Of a stretch of DNA of 64,000 bases, positions 35,064 through 44,345 are shown one piece after another. A model generated the notes under the pieces. The model was not told where the DNA came from. It saw only the letters and a program-made list of their open reading frames with translations, and ran no database searches. A program made the translations under genes and the position numbers. The stretch covers positions 346,033-410,032 of the forward strand of contig NZ_PYCN01000004.1 of assembly GCF_003062295.1 (NCBI RefSeq). Direction: 5' to 3'. Source of the stretch: Bradyrhizobium algeriense. Lineage in GTDB: Bacteria > Pseudomonadota > Alphaproteobacteria > Rhizobiales > Xanthobacteraceae. Positions within the stretch are counted from its first letter, which is position 1. Each line of letters starts with the position of its first letter.

Positions 35064-36764
35064 TTATCCTTCTGCGGAATGGAGCGCCGGCTTCGCCTGG
35101 ACGTCGGCCGTTGCGGGCTTCGCGACTGACGGCCGAAGGAATTTCGCCGGCGGCGCGTAAAGACCGCCGGAGCAGGCGACGAGATCGCCGAGCGTCTGCG
35201 CGGCGAGCAGATCGCGTGTTGCCGTCGTGGTGTCGATGCCGAGATCGGACGGCCGCATCACGATGCCGCGCCTGCGCAAATCCTCGGTCATTTCAGCCGA
35301 CCGCGCGCGCCCGAATTCGGTGTCACCGGCAATGGCGCGAAGCGCCGCCGCGCGTTCCGCCACTGAGCGGCAAAGCAGGAGATTTGCGACACCTTCCTCG
35401 GTGATCACATGGGTGACGTCATCGCCGTAGATCATCACCGGCGGCAATGCGAAGCCCGCGGCCGCCGCCAGGTCGAACGCATCCAGCCGCTCGACAAAGC
35501 TCGGCGCGCCGTTGGGCTGCCGGGTCTGGACCATCTGCACGACAAGCTTGCGCCCGCGGATGGTTTCGCCGGCCTCCCTGCCCGCGCGCAACCAGGCCGG
35601 ACTGTCATGCCGCCGTCCGCGCGCATCGGCGCCCATATTTGGTGCGCCGCCGAAACCGGTGATCCGGTCCTTTGTCGCCGTGGAGCTGTTGCCCTCGGCG
35701 TCTATCTGCAGGGTGCCGCCGATGAAGAGGTCGCAGGCATATTGCCCGGCGACCTGGGCCAGCGCGCGGTTCGAACGCAAATTGCCGTCACTGCCCACCG
35801 GAAACACGTCTGCACGCGCCGACATGTATCGCTCCATGCCGAGCTCGGAGCCGAAGCAATAAACGTTATCGACGAAGCCGGCCTCGATCGCGGGGATCAG
35901 CGTCGGGTGCGGATTGAGCACGAAGTGGCTTGCGACCTTCCCCTTTAGTCCGCGCGCCGCGGCGAAGGTCGGAAGGATCAATTCGATCGCCGCCGTGGCG
36001 TAACCGATGCCGTGATTGAGCCGCTGTACTTCGTAGGGCTCATAGACGGCGGCAATCGCCATCATCGCCATCAGGATGTTCTGGTCGCGGACCTTTGCGG
36101 GATCGCGCGTGAACAGCGGTTCGATGAGGTATGGCTTTGGGCCGGGGACGACGAAGTCGACCCAATCGCCGGGAATATCGACCCGCGGCAGGCGATCGAC
36201 GATCTCATTGACCTGTGCCACCACGATCCCGCCACGGAAGGCGGTCGCCTCGGTGATGACAGGCGTGTCCTCGGTATTCGGCCCCGTGTAGAGGTTGCCG
36301 TCGCGGTCGGCCTTGTCGGCCACGATCAGCGCAACGCGCGGCGTCAGGTCGACCAGCATCCGCCCGTAAAGTTCGAGATAGGTGTGGATCGCGCCGATCT
36401 TCAGCGAACCCATCGCGACCAGTTCGGCGAGCTTGCGGCTTTGCGGGCCTGCAAAGGAAAAGTCGAGGCGGCTGGCGATGCCGCGCTCAAACACCGCGAG
36501 GTGATCGGGCAAGGCCAGCACCGACTGCACCATGTGAAGATCATGCAGCCGCGCAGGATCGGCCTTGGCGAGTGCAGCAGCGAGAAAATCGGCCTGCTTC
36601 TGATTATCCCCTTCGACCGCGACGCGGTCGAAGGGCTCGATGACGGCCTCGAGCAGCGTCGTGGCCCGATCAGGCGGACAGACTTTTCCGTCGCCGCAGA
36701 CCGATTGAGCCCTGCGCAAGCGATCGCCGCGGTTTGTCGATCTCGGGGTTGGTTGTTGTGACAT
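35064..36764 (-). CDS. mdcA: Malonate decarboxylase alpha subunit / malonate CoA-transferase
   Basis: A 566-residue MdcA-family protein. In the classical system MdcA transfers an acyl-carrier thioester to malonate. Conserved blocks include RLDFSFAGPQSRKLAELVAM, DRDGNLYTGPNTEDTPVITE, YCFGSELGMERYMSARADVF and GNSSTATKDRITGFGGAPNM. No mdcB, C, D, E, G or H genes are nearby, and the next gene is malonyl-CoA decarboxylase, so it probably acts as an acetyl-CoA:malonate CoA-transferase. Start at 36764 after ggaagggctcacg; an ATG five codons earlier is less well placed. Divergent from a LysR gene across a 110-base gap. Confidence 0.9.
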   Translation of the reverse strand: MSQQPTPRSTNRGDRLRRAQSVCGDGKVCPPDRATTLLEAVIEPFDRVAVEGDNQKQADFLAAALAKADPARLHDLHMVQSVLALPDHLAVFERGIASRLDFSFAGPQSRKLAELVAMGSLKIGAIHTYLELYGRMLVDLTPRVALIVADKADRDGNLYTGPNTEDTPVITEATAFRGGIVVAQVNEIVDRLPRVDIPGDWVDFVVPGPKPYLIEPLFTRDPAKVRDQNILMAMMAIAAVYEPYEVQRLNHGIGYATAAIELILPTFAAARGLKGKVASHFVLNPHPTLIPAIEAGFVDNVYCFGSELGMERYMSARADVFPVGSDGNLRSNRALAQVAGQYACDLFIGGTLQIDAEGNSSTATKDRITGFGGAPNMGADARGRRHDSPAWLRAGREAGETIRGRKLVVQMVQTRQPNGAPSFVERLDAFDLAAAAGFALPPVMIYGDDVTHVITEEGVANLLLCRSVAERAAALRAIAGDTEFGRARSAEMTEDLRRRGIVMRPSDLGIDTTTATRDLLAAQTLGDLVACSGGLYAPPAKFLRPSVAKPATADVQAKPALHSAEG

Positions 36765-36820
36765 CGTGAGCCCTTCCATGGTCCGGGGTACCGATGACCG
36801 AAGGTAGGGGCGGGATATTG

Positions 36821-36844
36821 ATTATAGAAACGATATTTTATAAT
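36821..36844. promoter_or_regulatory. Putative LysR operator between mdcA and lysR-type gene
   Basis: The arms attata (36821-36826) and tataat (36839-36844) form a perfect interrupted dyad, with a T-N11-A spacing inside, in the AT-rich gap of the divergent pair. The position fits the recognition site of the LysR-type protein and overlaps likely promoter elements. Confidence 0.55.
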
Positions 36845-36874
36845 ATGATTGATCGCAAAACATAATCAGTTGCC

Positions 36875-37753
36875 ATGCTCGAATTCGACCTCCTCCGCAC
36901 CTTCGTCGCAGTCGCCGATTGCGGTGGTTTCCACCGTGCCGCCGAGCAGCTCCACCTCACGCAATCGACGGTAAGCCAGCAGATCAAGCGCCTCGAACTC
37001 GAGACCAGGCGGCCGCTGTTCCGTCGCACCACACGGACGGTCGCGCTGACCGACGACGGCGAGATGCTGCTGGACGACGCGCGGCGGCTGCTGCAGCTCG
37101 AAGAAGCGGCGCGGCGTCGCCTCCACGCCCCGCAACTATCCGGCATGGTGCGCCTGGGCGCGGTCGAGGAAGTTGCCAGCGGTTCGCTGCCGCCCGCGCT
37201 CGGCCGCTTCGCCAAATTGCATCCGCACGTGAAGCTCGAGGTGCAGATCGGCGTCAGTTCCGAACTGATCGGAGAGCTCGACGCCGGGCGGCTCGACGTG
37301 GTGCTGGCCAAGCGTCCGCTCGGTACATCACGCGGGCGGCTTGCATGGCGCGAGCCGCTGTTGTGGGCCGCCGCAGACGCCTTCGAACTCGCTCCCGGCG
37401 CGCCGCTGCCGCTGGCGCTGTACCGCGAACATTCGGTGTCGCGTGAGGCCGCCCTTCAGGCGCTACGCACCAGCGATCTTTCCTGGGAGATCGTCTACAC
37501 CAGCCCCAGCCTGACCGGTGTCCGCGCCGCGGCCTTGGCCGGCCTTGCCGTCACGCCATTGCCGGTGAGCGCCATCGTCAGTGGCCTGCGTGTTCTCGGT
37601 GCCGCAGTGGGCCTGCCGCGCCTTCCGGATCTCGAATTCGCGATCTTTGAACGGGATCGGCCCGCGGCCGCGGCGGCGGCACTGGCGGCAACGCTGGCAT
37701 CTCTGGCGCCGGCAGCAGAGCAACCCGTTCGCAGGACCAGGAAGCGCAACTAG
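36875..37753 (+). CDS. LysR-type transcriptional regulator of the malonate genes
   Basis: A 292-residue LysR protein. The winged helix-turn-helix occupies residues 1-60 ([20 protein letters not shown], then [19 protein letters not shown]). The effector domain runs from ~90 to 285 ([20 protein letters not shown]), shorter and Ala-rich at the end. It is divergent from mdcA/malonyl-CoA decarboxylase, which it most likely activates in response to malonate or malonyl-CoA; that is inferred from position. Confidence 0.9.
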   Translation: MLEFDLLRTFVAVADCGGFHRAAEQLHLTQSTVSQQIKRLELETRRPLFRRTTRTVALTDDGEMLLDDARRLLQLEEAARRRLHAPQLSGMVRLGAVEEVASGSLPPALGRFAKLHPHVKLEVQIGVSSELIGELDAGRLDVVLAKRPLGTSRGRLAWREPLLWAAADAFELAPGAPLPLALYREHSVSREAALQALRTSDLSWEIVYTSPSLTGVRAAALAGLAVTPLPVSAIVSGLRVLGAAVGLPRLPDLEFAIFERDRPAAAAAALAATLASLAPAAEQPVRRTRKRN

Positions 37754-37757
37754 CGCC

Positions 37758-37771
37758 TTGATCCCGATCAA
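37758..37771 (+). promoter_or_regulatory. FixK/FNR-type box upstream of hemA
   Basis: ttgatcccgatcaa is a perfect TTGAT-N4-ATCAA dyad, 128 bases before the hemA ATG. CRP/FNR proteins such as FixK2, FnrN or AadR bind this sequence under low oxygen. Oxygen control of hemA has been reported in Bradyrhizobium, which agrees. Confidence 0.8.
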
Positions 37772-37898
37772 CATTTGCGCCGCGTTGGTGGCATCCCGGA
37801 GGGCGCCGAAATGTGGGAATTCGCATAGACAGCAAAGCTGGAAAGGCTCTAAAAAGGCGCGAAGCCAATCCGGCCGGTTCCGGTTCCAGGTCCTTGTG

Positions 37899-39128
37899 AT
37901 GGATTACAGCAAATTTTTCAGTGCCGCCCTCAACCGCCTGCATGACGAGCGGCGCTACCGCGTTTTTGCCGACCTTGAACGGATCGCAGGCCGTTTCCCG
38001 CATGCGGTCTGGCACTCGCCGAAGGGCCCGCGCAATGTCGTGATCTGGTGCTCCAACGACTATCTCGGCATGGGCCAGCACCCGAAAGTGGTCGGCGCCA
38101 TGGTCGAGACCGCCACGAGGGTCGGCACCGGCGCCGGCGGCACCCGCAACATCGCGGGCACCCATCATCCGCTGGTGCAACTCGAACAGGAACTGGCCGA
38201 CCTGCACGGCAAGCAGGCTTCGCTGCTGTTCACCTCCGGCTACGTCTCGAACCAGACCGGCATCTCGACGATCGCAAAACTCATTCCGAACTGCCTCATT
38301 CTATCTGATGCGCTGAACCACAATTCGATGATCGAAGGCGTGCGCCAGGCCGGCTGCGAGCGGCAGATTTTCCGCCACAACGACATGGCGCATCTGGAAG
38401 AACTTTTGATCGCGGCGGGTCCCGAGCGGCCCAAGCTGATCGCCTGCGAGAGCCTGTATTCGATGGACGGCGACGTAGCCCCGCTCGCAAAGATCTGCGA
38501 TCTCGCCGAGAAATACGGCGCCATGACCTATGTCGACGAGGTCCATGCGGTCGGCATGTACGGTCCGCGCGGCGGCGGTATTGCCGAGCGCGACGGCGTC
38601 ATGCATCGCATCGACGTGCTGGAAGGCACGCTCGCCAAGGCCTTCGGCTGCCTCGGCGGCTACATCGCCGGCAATGCCGAGATCATCGACGCGGTCCGCT
38701 CCTACGCTCCGGGCTTCATCTTCACGACGGCGCTGCCGCCCGCGATCTGTTCGGCCGCAACGGCCGCGATCCGCCACCTCAAGACCTCGAACTGGGAGCG
38801 CGAGCGCCACCAGGATCGCGCCGCCCGCGTCAAGGCGATCCTCAACGCCGCCGGCCTCCCAGTGATGTCGAACGAGACCCATATCGTGCCGCTGTTCGTC
38901 GGCGATCCCGAGAAGTGCAAGCAGGCGTCCGATATCCTGCTGGAGGAGCACGGCATCTATATCCAGCCGATCAACTATCCGACGGTTGCCAAGGGAACCG
39001 AGCGGCTGCGGATCACCCCCTCGCCCTACCACGACGATGGCCTGGTCGATCGGCTTGCGGAAGCGCTGCTGCAGGTCTGGGACCGCCTCGGCCTGCCGCT
39101 GAAGCAGCAATCGCTGGCGGCCGAGTAA
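37899..39128 (+). CDS. hemA: 5-aminolevulinate synthase
   Basis: A 409-residue PLP enzyme condensing glycine and succinyl-CoA to 5-aminolevulinate, the first step of haem (and bacteriochlorophyll) synthesis by the C4 pathway. The Schiff-base lysine is Lys247 in [15 protein letters not shown]. Other conserved parts are [31 protein letters not shown] and [20 protein letters not shown]. The length is normal and the N-terminus [20 protein letters not shown] is typical of alphaproteobacteria. The ATG at 37899 is preferred over long upstream extensions that run into the LysR gene. A FixK/FNR box lies upstream. Confidence 0.97.
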   Translation: MDYSKFFSAALNRLHDERRYRVFADLERIAGRFPHAVWHSPKGPRNVVIWCSNDYLGMGQHPKVVGAMVETATRVGTGAGGTRNIAGTHHPLVQLEQELADLHGKQASLLFTSGYVSNQTGISTIAKLIPNCLILSDALNHNSMIEGVRQAGCERQIFRHNDMAHLEELLIAAGPERPKLIACESLYSMDGDVAPLAKICDLAEKYGAMTYVDEVHAVGMYGPRGGGIAERDGVMHRIDVLEGTLAKAFGCLGGYIAGNAEIIDAVRSYAPGFIFTTALPPAICSAATAAIRHLKTSNWERERHQDRAARVKAILNAAGLPVMSNETHIVPLFVGDPEKCKQASDILLEEHGIYIQPINYPTVAKGTERLRITPSPYHDDGLVDRLAEALLQVWDRLGLPLKQQSLAAE

Positions 39129-39156
39129 CCCTACCCCTCCAAACCTTCGCAAATTG

Positions 39157-39185
39157 GGCCGGTAGCGCGGTGCGCTGCCGGCCCA
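39157..39185 (+). terminator. GC hairpin after hemA
   Basis: gggccggtagcgc pairs with gcgctgccggccc around a ggt loop, 28 bases past the hemA stop. There is no U run, so it may be a weak terminator or processing hairpin before the kinase gene. Confidence 0.45.
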
Positions 39186-39258
39186 AAGCGCTTATACTCG
39201 CCTCTTCCGGCCCCGGCGGTTTCGAACGCTCCAAGGCCGGGAAGGGAGACAAGCAGCG

Positions 39259-42200
39259 ATGCTGCACGACTGGGGCGTAATCGCCGCCGCGTTCGCCTAT
39301 ATCGGCCTGTTGTTCGGCGTCGCCAGCTATGGCGACCGGCTGTCGCCGGGTCAGCGCGGCCGTGCCGGCATGCTGATCTATCCGCTGTCGCTGGCGATCT
39401 ACTGCACTTCCTGGACCTTCTTCGGCTCGGTCGGCTTCGCCACCCGCACCAGCATCGACTTTCTCGCGATCTATCTAGGCCCGATCCTGATGGTCGGGCT
39501 ATGCACGCCGTTGTTGCGGCGCGTGATCCAGCTCGCCAAGTCGCAGAACATCACCTCGATCGCCGACTTCATCGCGGCGCGCTACGGCAAGAGCCAGGCT
39601 GTCGCCGCCACGGTGGCTGTCATCGCGATCGTCGGATCGGTGCCTTACATCGCGCTGCAGCTCAAGGCGGTGGCGTCCTCGCTGGAGACGATCCTGAGCG
39701 AGGACAAGCTGTTCTCCTCGATGCCCATTATCGGCGACATCGCGCTGGTCGTGACACTGGCGATGGCGGCATTCGCGGTGCTGTTCGGCACCCGCCAGAC
39801 CGACGCCACCGAGCACCAGCACGGCCTGATGCTGGCGATCGCCACCGAATCCATCGTCAAGCTGGTGGCCTTTCTCGCCGCCGGCGCCTTTGTCACGTTC
39901 TGGATGTTCACGCCCGTCGAGCTGATCGAACGCGCGATGAAGACCCCGGAGGCGGTGCGCGCCATCAACTATGTGCCGTCGATCGGCAATTTCCTCACCA
40001 TGACGCTGCTGTCGTTCTGCGCGATCATGCTGCTGCCGCGGCAGTTTCACGTCAGCGTGGTCGAGAACTCCAGCCCCGAGGAGGTCAGCCGCGCCCGCTG
40101 GCTGTTTCCGCTCTATCTGATCGCCATCAACCTGTTCGTGATTCCGATCGCGCTCGCCGGCCTCGTCACCTTCCCGTTCGGCGCCGTGGACAGCGACATG
40201 TACGTATTGGCGCTGCCGATCGAGGCGGATTCCCCGCTGCTGAGCATTGCCGTCTTCGTCGGCGGTCTGTCGGCCGCGACCGCGATGGTGATCGTGGAGT
40301 GCGTCGCGCTCTCCATCATGGTCTCCAACGACATCGTCTTGCCGCTGGTGCTGCAGCGCAGCCCGGCGACGCGCGACGGCAGCAAGGATTTCGGCGACTT
40401 CCTGCTCAGGATCCGGCGCTTTGCGATCTTCGCCATCATGGTGATGGCGTATTTCTACTATCGCGCGCTCGGCAATGCGCAGCTGGCGGCGATCGGCCTA
40501 TTGTCGTTCGCAGCGCTTGCCCAGCTGGCGCCGGCCTTCTTCGGCGGCCTGTTCTGGCGCAAGGGAACCGCCCGCGGCGCCATGACCGGCATGCTGGTCG
40601 GCTTCGCGGTATGGGCCTATACGCTGTTCCTGCCGAGCTTCCTCGAGGGCAATCCCACCGGCCTGCTGCTGCTGCAACACGGACCGTTCGGCATCGAGGC
40701 GCTGCGTCCGCGGGCATTGTTCGGCGCCGATCTGCCGCCGCTGATGCACGGCGTGCTCTGGTCGCTCTCGCTCAACATCCTGACCTACATCGTGATGTCG
40801 ATCGCGCAACGGCCGTCGTCGATCGAACGGCTGCAGGCGGATCTGTTCGTACCCAACACGCTGACGCCGATCGCGCCGACGTTCCGGCGCTGGCGGACGA
40901 CCGTTACCGTGCAGGACATCCAGACCACGGTGGCGCAATATCTCGGCCCCGAGCGCGCTGCCCAGGCCTTCGAGGCCTTTGCCGCCGGCCGTCCCGGCAA
41001 TCTCGATCTGGCCGCGCCCGCCGATTTCGAATTGCTGCAACACGCCGAACGCCTGATCGCCTCCTCGATCGGGGCCGCCTCCTCGCGCCTCGTGATGTCG
41101 CTGTTGCTGCGCAAGCGAACCGTCTCCGCCAAGGCCGCGCTGAAGCTGCTCGACGATTCCCACGCCGCGCTGCATTTCAACCGCGAGATCCTGCAGACCG
41201 CGCTGAACCATGTGCGCCAGGGCATCGCGGTGTTCGATGCGGATTTGCAGTTGATCTGCTCGAACGCCCAGTTCAGTGAAATTCTGGCGCTGCCGCCGCA
41301 TCTCGTGCAGCTCGGCATCCCCTTGCAGGAAATCCTCGAATTCATGGGCGCCGTCAGCCCGGCCGACTTCAGCGACTCCGACGGGTTGCTGCAGCGGCGG
41401 CTGGATGCCTACACCACCGAGGGCGAGCCCTATCTGGAGCGCCTGCCCGACCGCCACATGGTGATCGAGGTCCGCTCCAACCGGATGCCGGGCGGCGGCT
41501 TCGTCGTCACCTTCTCCGACGTCACGCCGAGCTTCGAGGCCGCCGAAGCGCTGGAACGCGCCAATGCGACGCTGGAAAAGCGTGTTCGCGACCGCACCGA
41601 GGAGCTCACCCGCCTGAATTCCGAACTGGCGCAGGCCAAGAGCACCGCCGAGGACGCCAACATCTCGAAAACGCGATTCCTGGCAGCCGCCAGCCACGAC
41701 ATCCTGCAGCCGCTCAACGCGGCGCGGCTCTATGTGACGAGCCTGGTCGAGCGGCAGAACGGCGGCGAGGATTCGCGCCTGGTGGAGAACATCGACGACT
41801 CGCTGGAGGCGATCGAGGAAATCCTCGGCGCGCTGCTGGACATCTCGCGGCTCGATGCGGGCGCGATGACGACCTCGATCTCAAGCTTCAAGATGGCCGA
41901 CCTGATGCGCTCGCTCGAGATCGAGTTCGCGCCGATCGCCCGCGCCAAGGGGCTGGAGCTGACCTTCGTGCCCTGCTCGCTGCCGGTGCAATCCGACCGC
42001 TCGCTGCTGCGCAGGCTGCTGCAGAATTTCATCTCGAACGCCATCAAATACACCCCGCGCGGGCGCGTGCTGGTCGGCTGCCGCCGCCACGGACAATCGC
42101 TGCAGATCGCGGTCTACGACACCGGCGTCGGCATTCCCGTGACCAAGCGCAGCGAGATCTTCAAGGAATTCCATCGCCTCGAGCAGGGCGCGCGGATCGC

Positions 42201-42768
42201 CCGCGGCCTCGGCCTCGGCCTGTCGATCGTCGAGCGGCTGGCGCGCGTGCTCAACCACGGCATCGCGATCGATGCCAATGTCAGCGGCGGCTCGGTGTTT
42301 TCGGTGACCGTGCCGGTCGCCAAGGCGATCGACCACACCGCCGCGGTCACCAGCGCGACGCCGCTCTCCAAAACGCCGATAAGCGGCGCGCTGGTCGTCT
42401 GCATCGAGAACGACCCGGCGATCCTCGACGGCATGAAGACGCTGCTGACGGCGTGGGATGCCGAGGTGATCGCCGTGACCGACCCCGACGCCGCGATCGC
42501 GGCGATCGAATCCTCCGGCAGCAGCGTGACCGGCCTTCTGGTCGACTACCATCTCGACCGCGGCAACGGCGTCGCCGCAATCCGCGAGATCCGCCGCCGC
42601 TTCGGCGAAAACATTCCGGCGATTCTGATCACGGCGGATCGCAGCCCAAATGTCCGGGCGGCCGCGCGCGAGGAGAACATCGCGATCCTCAACAAGCCGG
42701 TCAAACCGGCGTCGCTGCGCGCCCTGCTCGGCCAGTGGCGGGCGCAACAGCTGGTGGCGGCGGAGTAG
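39259..42768 (+). CDS. crbS: Sodium-solute-symporter-fused hybrid sensor histidine kinase, CrbS type
   Basis: A 1169-residue protein. Residues 1-~500 form a 12- or 13-helix SSS (PutP/ActP-like) transporter domain (YGDRLSPGQRGRAGMLIYPL, SWTFFGSVGFATRTSIDFLA). A PAS-like segment (~640-755), coiled coil, HisKA with His813 (ASHDILQPLNAARL), HATPase_c (NFISNAIKYTPRGRVLVGCR, DTGVGIPV, GLGLGLSIVERL) and a C-terminal receiver (phospho-acceptor Asp1096 in LLVDYHLD, Lys in NKPVKP) follow. CrbS/CrbR systems sense acetate-related cues and switch on acetyl-CoA synthetase. The likely response regulator is at 43434-44108, separated by a transposase. Confidence 0.93.
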   Translation: MLHDWGVIAAAFAYIGLLFGVASYGDRLSPGQRGRAGMLIYPLSLAIYCTSWTFFGSVGFATRTSIDFLAIYLGPILMVGLCTPLLRRVIQLAKSQNITSIADFIAARYGKSQAVAATVAVIAIVGSVPYIALQLKAVASSLETILSEDKLFSSMPIIGDIALVVTLAMAAFAVLFGTRQTDATEHQHGLMLAIATESIVKLVAFLAAGAFVTFWMFTPVELIERAMKTPEAVRAINYVPSIGNFLTMTLLSFCAIMLLPRQFHVSVVENSSPEEVSRARWLFPLYLIAINLFVIPIALAGLVTFPFGAVDSDMYVLALPIEADSPLLSIAVFVGGLSAATAMVIVECVALSIMVSNDIVLPLVLQRSPATRDGSKDFGDFLLRIRRFAIFAIMVMAYFYYRALGNAQLAAIGLLSFAALAQLAPAFFGGLFWRKGTARGAMTGMLVGFAVWAYTLFLPSFLEGNPTGLLLLQHGPFGIEALRPRALFGADLPPLMHGVLWSLSLNILTYIVMSIAQRPSSIERLQADLFVPNTLTPIAPTFRRWRTTVTVQDIQTTVAQYLGPERAAQAFEAFAAGRPGNLDLAAPADFELLQHAERLIASSIGAASSRLVMSLLLRKRTVSAKAALKLLDDSHAALHFNREILQTALNHVRQGIAVFDADLQLICSNAQFSEILALPPHLVQLGIPLQEILEFMGAVSPADFSDSDGLLQRRLDAYTTEGEPYLERLPDRHMVIEVRSNRMPGGGFVVTFSDVTPSFEAAEALERANATLEKRVRDRTEELTRLNSELAQAKSTAEDANISKTRFLAAASHDILQPLNAARLYVTSLVERQNGGEDSRLVENIDDSLEAIEEILGALLDISRLDAGAMTTSISSFKMADLMRSLEIEFAPIARAKGLELTFVPCSLPVQSDRSLLRRLLQNFISNAIKYTPRGRVLVGCRRHGQSLQIAVYDTGVGIPVTKRSEIFKEFHRLEQGARIARGLGLGLSIVERLARVLNHGIAIDANVSGGSVFSVTVPVAKAIDHTAAVTSATPLSKTPISGALVVCIENDPAILDGMKTLLTAWDAEVIAVTDPDAAIAAIESSGSSVTGLLVDYHLDRGNGVAAIREIRRRFGENIPAILITADRSPNVRAAAREENIAILNKPVKPASLRALLGQWRAQQLVAAE

Positions 42769-42785
42769 AATCCGTCGTTGCAAGA

Positions 42786-43426
42786 CCGTAGGATGGGTGG
42801 AGCGCAGCGATACCCATCACCTCGCCACGTATTCAACGCCGCTCACCATAATCCCCATCCAGACTAGAAACATCACCTGCCCAATCTTCGGGGTAGACAC
42901 CGTCTCGAACCATGCGATGGAACGACGAATAGGGCCAATCCCTGACCCGTTTGACCAGCCGATGTTTGACCGGGTTGATGTGAACGTAGTCGATGTGGCG
43001 CGCAAAATCGGTTTCATCGCGGATTGTGTGCTCCCAATACCGTCGCTGCCAGATGCCGCGCTCTCCTTTCCCAGCACGACTGCTCGAAATCGGCTCGCCG
43101 AAAGCAAGCTTCCGGGAAAACGAAGTCTTGATAAGCCGCCACCGCGTGGCGAAATCCGCATCGCCTTCCGGTAGCGTCCAGACCGTGTGGAGATGATCAG
43201 GCAACACGACAACCGCATCGATCACGAATGGATAATGCTGCCGCGTCTCGCGGAAGGCTGTCCGCAATGCATCAGCATTCTCAGTTAGCAATCGTAGCCG
43301 GCGATCCGCCAGATTGACCGTGAAAAAGAAGCTGCCTCCAGCAATGAAGTTGCGGCGGTAACCGGTCATTGGCGGATTCTCAAATGGTGGGATGATGGGT
43401 ATCGCTGCGCTCCACCCATCCTACGG
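42786..43426 (-). mobile_element. REP-RAYT element inserted between crbS and crbR genes
   Basis: A perfect 34-base inverted repeat (42786-42819 and 43393-43426, beginning ccgtaggatgggtggagcgc) brackets a REP-associated tyrosine transposase gene. The whole unit is 641 bases. No target-site duplication was recognised. Confidence 0.85.
42833..43369 (-). CDS. REP-associated tyrosine transposase (RAYT)
   Basis: A 178-residue Y1-transposase-like protein. The HUH pair is His59/His61 in LPDHLHTVW and the candidate catalytic tyrosine is Tyr128 in HIDYVHINPVKH, with WQRRYWEHTIRDETDF before it and DWPYSSFHRMV after it. It starts MTGYRRNFIAGGSFFFTVNL, the standard RAYT N-terminus. RAYTs are thought to process and spread flanking REP hairpins, and here a perfect inverted 34-base pair lies on either side. 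It looks intact and may be active. Domesticated single-copy RAYTs are common. Confidence 0.9.
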   Translation of the reverse strand: MTGYRRNFIAGGSFFFTVNLADRRLRLLTENADALRTAFRETRQHYPFVIDAVVVLPDHLHTVWTLPEGDADFATRWRLIKTSFSRKLAFGEPISSSRAGKGERGIWQRRYWEHTIRDETDFARHIDYVHINPVKHRLVKRVRDWPYSSFHRMVRDGVYPEDWAGDVSSLDGDYGERR

Positions 43427-43433
43427 CCCGTCG

Positions 43434-44108
43434 CTACGTCGTCGGCGTGCCCTGGCGCCACTGGCCGCCGGAGATCTTCGCCGCCGCGATCACGGCCTGC
43501 GTGCGGCTCTCGACGCCGAGCTTCTGCAGGATCGCCGAAACATGCGCCTTGATGGTCGCTTCCGACACCCCGAGCTCATAGGCGATCTGCTTGTTGAGCA
43601 GGCCCTCCGACAGCATCATCAGCACCCGCACCTGTTGTGGCGTCAGCGTCACCAGCCGGTCGCGTAAGCGCGCCATGTCGGGATCGTCGGCCGAGGTGAG
43701 ATCGGTGTCCGGCGGAACCCAGACGTCGCCCTCCATCACCTTCAAGATGGCGTCGCGCAGGGTTTCGACGCCGAAGCGCTTCGGAATAAAGCCGGAGGCG
43801 CCGAAATCCAGCGAGCGTCGGATCGTGCCGGCATCGTCGCTCGCGGACACGATCACCACCGGAATAGCCGGATACTGCGCGCGCAGATAGATCAGGCCGG
43901 AGAATCCCGAGATCCCCGGCATGGTGAGATCGAGCAGGATCAAATCGACGTCGGAATCCCGTTCCAGCAGCGCGGTGAGATCGTCGAACGATCCGGCCTC
44001 GCTGACGACGGCCGACGCCACCACACTGCCCACCGCCTGCCGCAAAGCATCGCGGAATAGCGGGTGGTCATCGGCAATGACGAGATGGGTATTGGCAGCG
44101 GCGGTCAT
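43434..44108 (-). CDS. crbR: LuxR/NarL-family response regulator, CrbR type
   Basis: A 224-residue response regulator. The receiver (residues 8-125) has the acidic pair in IADDHPLFRD and phospho-acceptor Asp60 (LILLDLTMPG), with Lys in GFIPKRFG. The C-terminal LuxR helix-turn-helix starts at LTPQQVRVLMMLSEGLLNKQ and includes GVSEATIKAHVSAILQKLGV. Members of this group (CrbR/AgmR-like) act on acs and acetate-permease promoters. It is convergent with the crbS-like gene and is the obvious partner for it. Confidence 0.9.
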   Translation of the reverse strand: MTAAANTHLVIADDHPLFRDALRQAVGSVVASAVVSEAGSFDDLTALLERDSDVDLILLDLTMPGISGFSGLIYLRAQYPAIPVVIVSASDDAGTIRRSLDFGASGFIPKRFGVETLRDAILKVMEGDVWVPPDTDLTSADDPDMARLRDRLVTLTPQQVRVLMMLSEGLLNKQIAYELGVSEATIKAHVSAILQKLGVESRTQAVIAAAKISGGQWRQGTPTT

Positions 44109-44345
44109 TCAGTTCTTGCGCGAGGTTGCAACGGCACGGACGGGAACAGGCCCGCTGCGTGGATTCAATTGTCCTCCGCCGGGCGGCCGCATGCAAGGCG
44201 CAAATATCGCCCTGCGCAGAAGCGGTTAACCGCCCCCTTGTGCATCGCACAATGACTTGACCGGCGGTCACGCAGGTCGGCAGGGCGCGGGTATTGGCCG
44301 TCAATCTCCGCGCGGTCCTTGATTGGCGATTGGCACGACAAGCCA

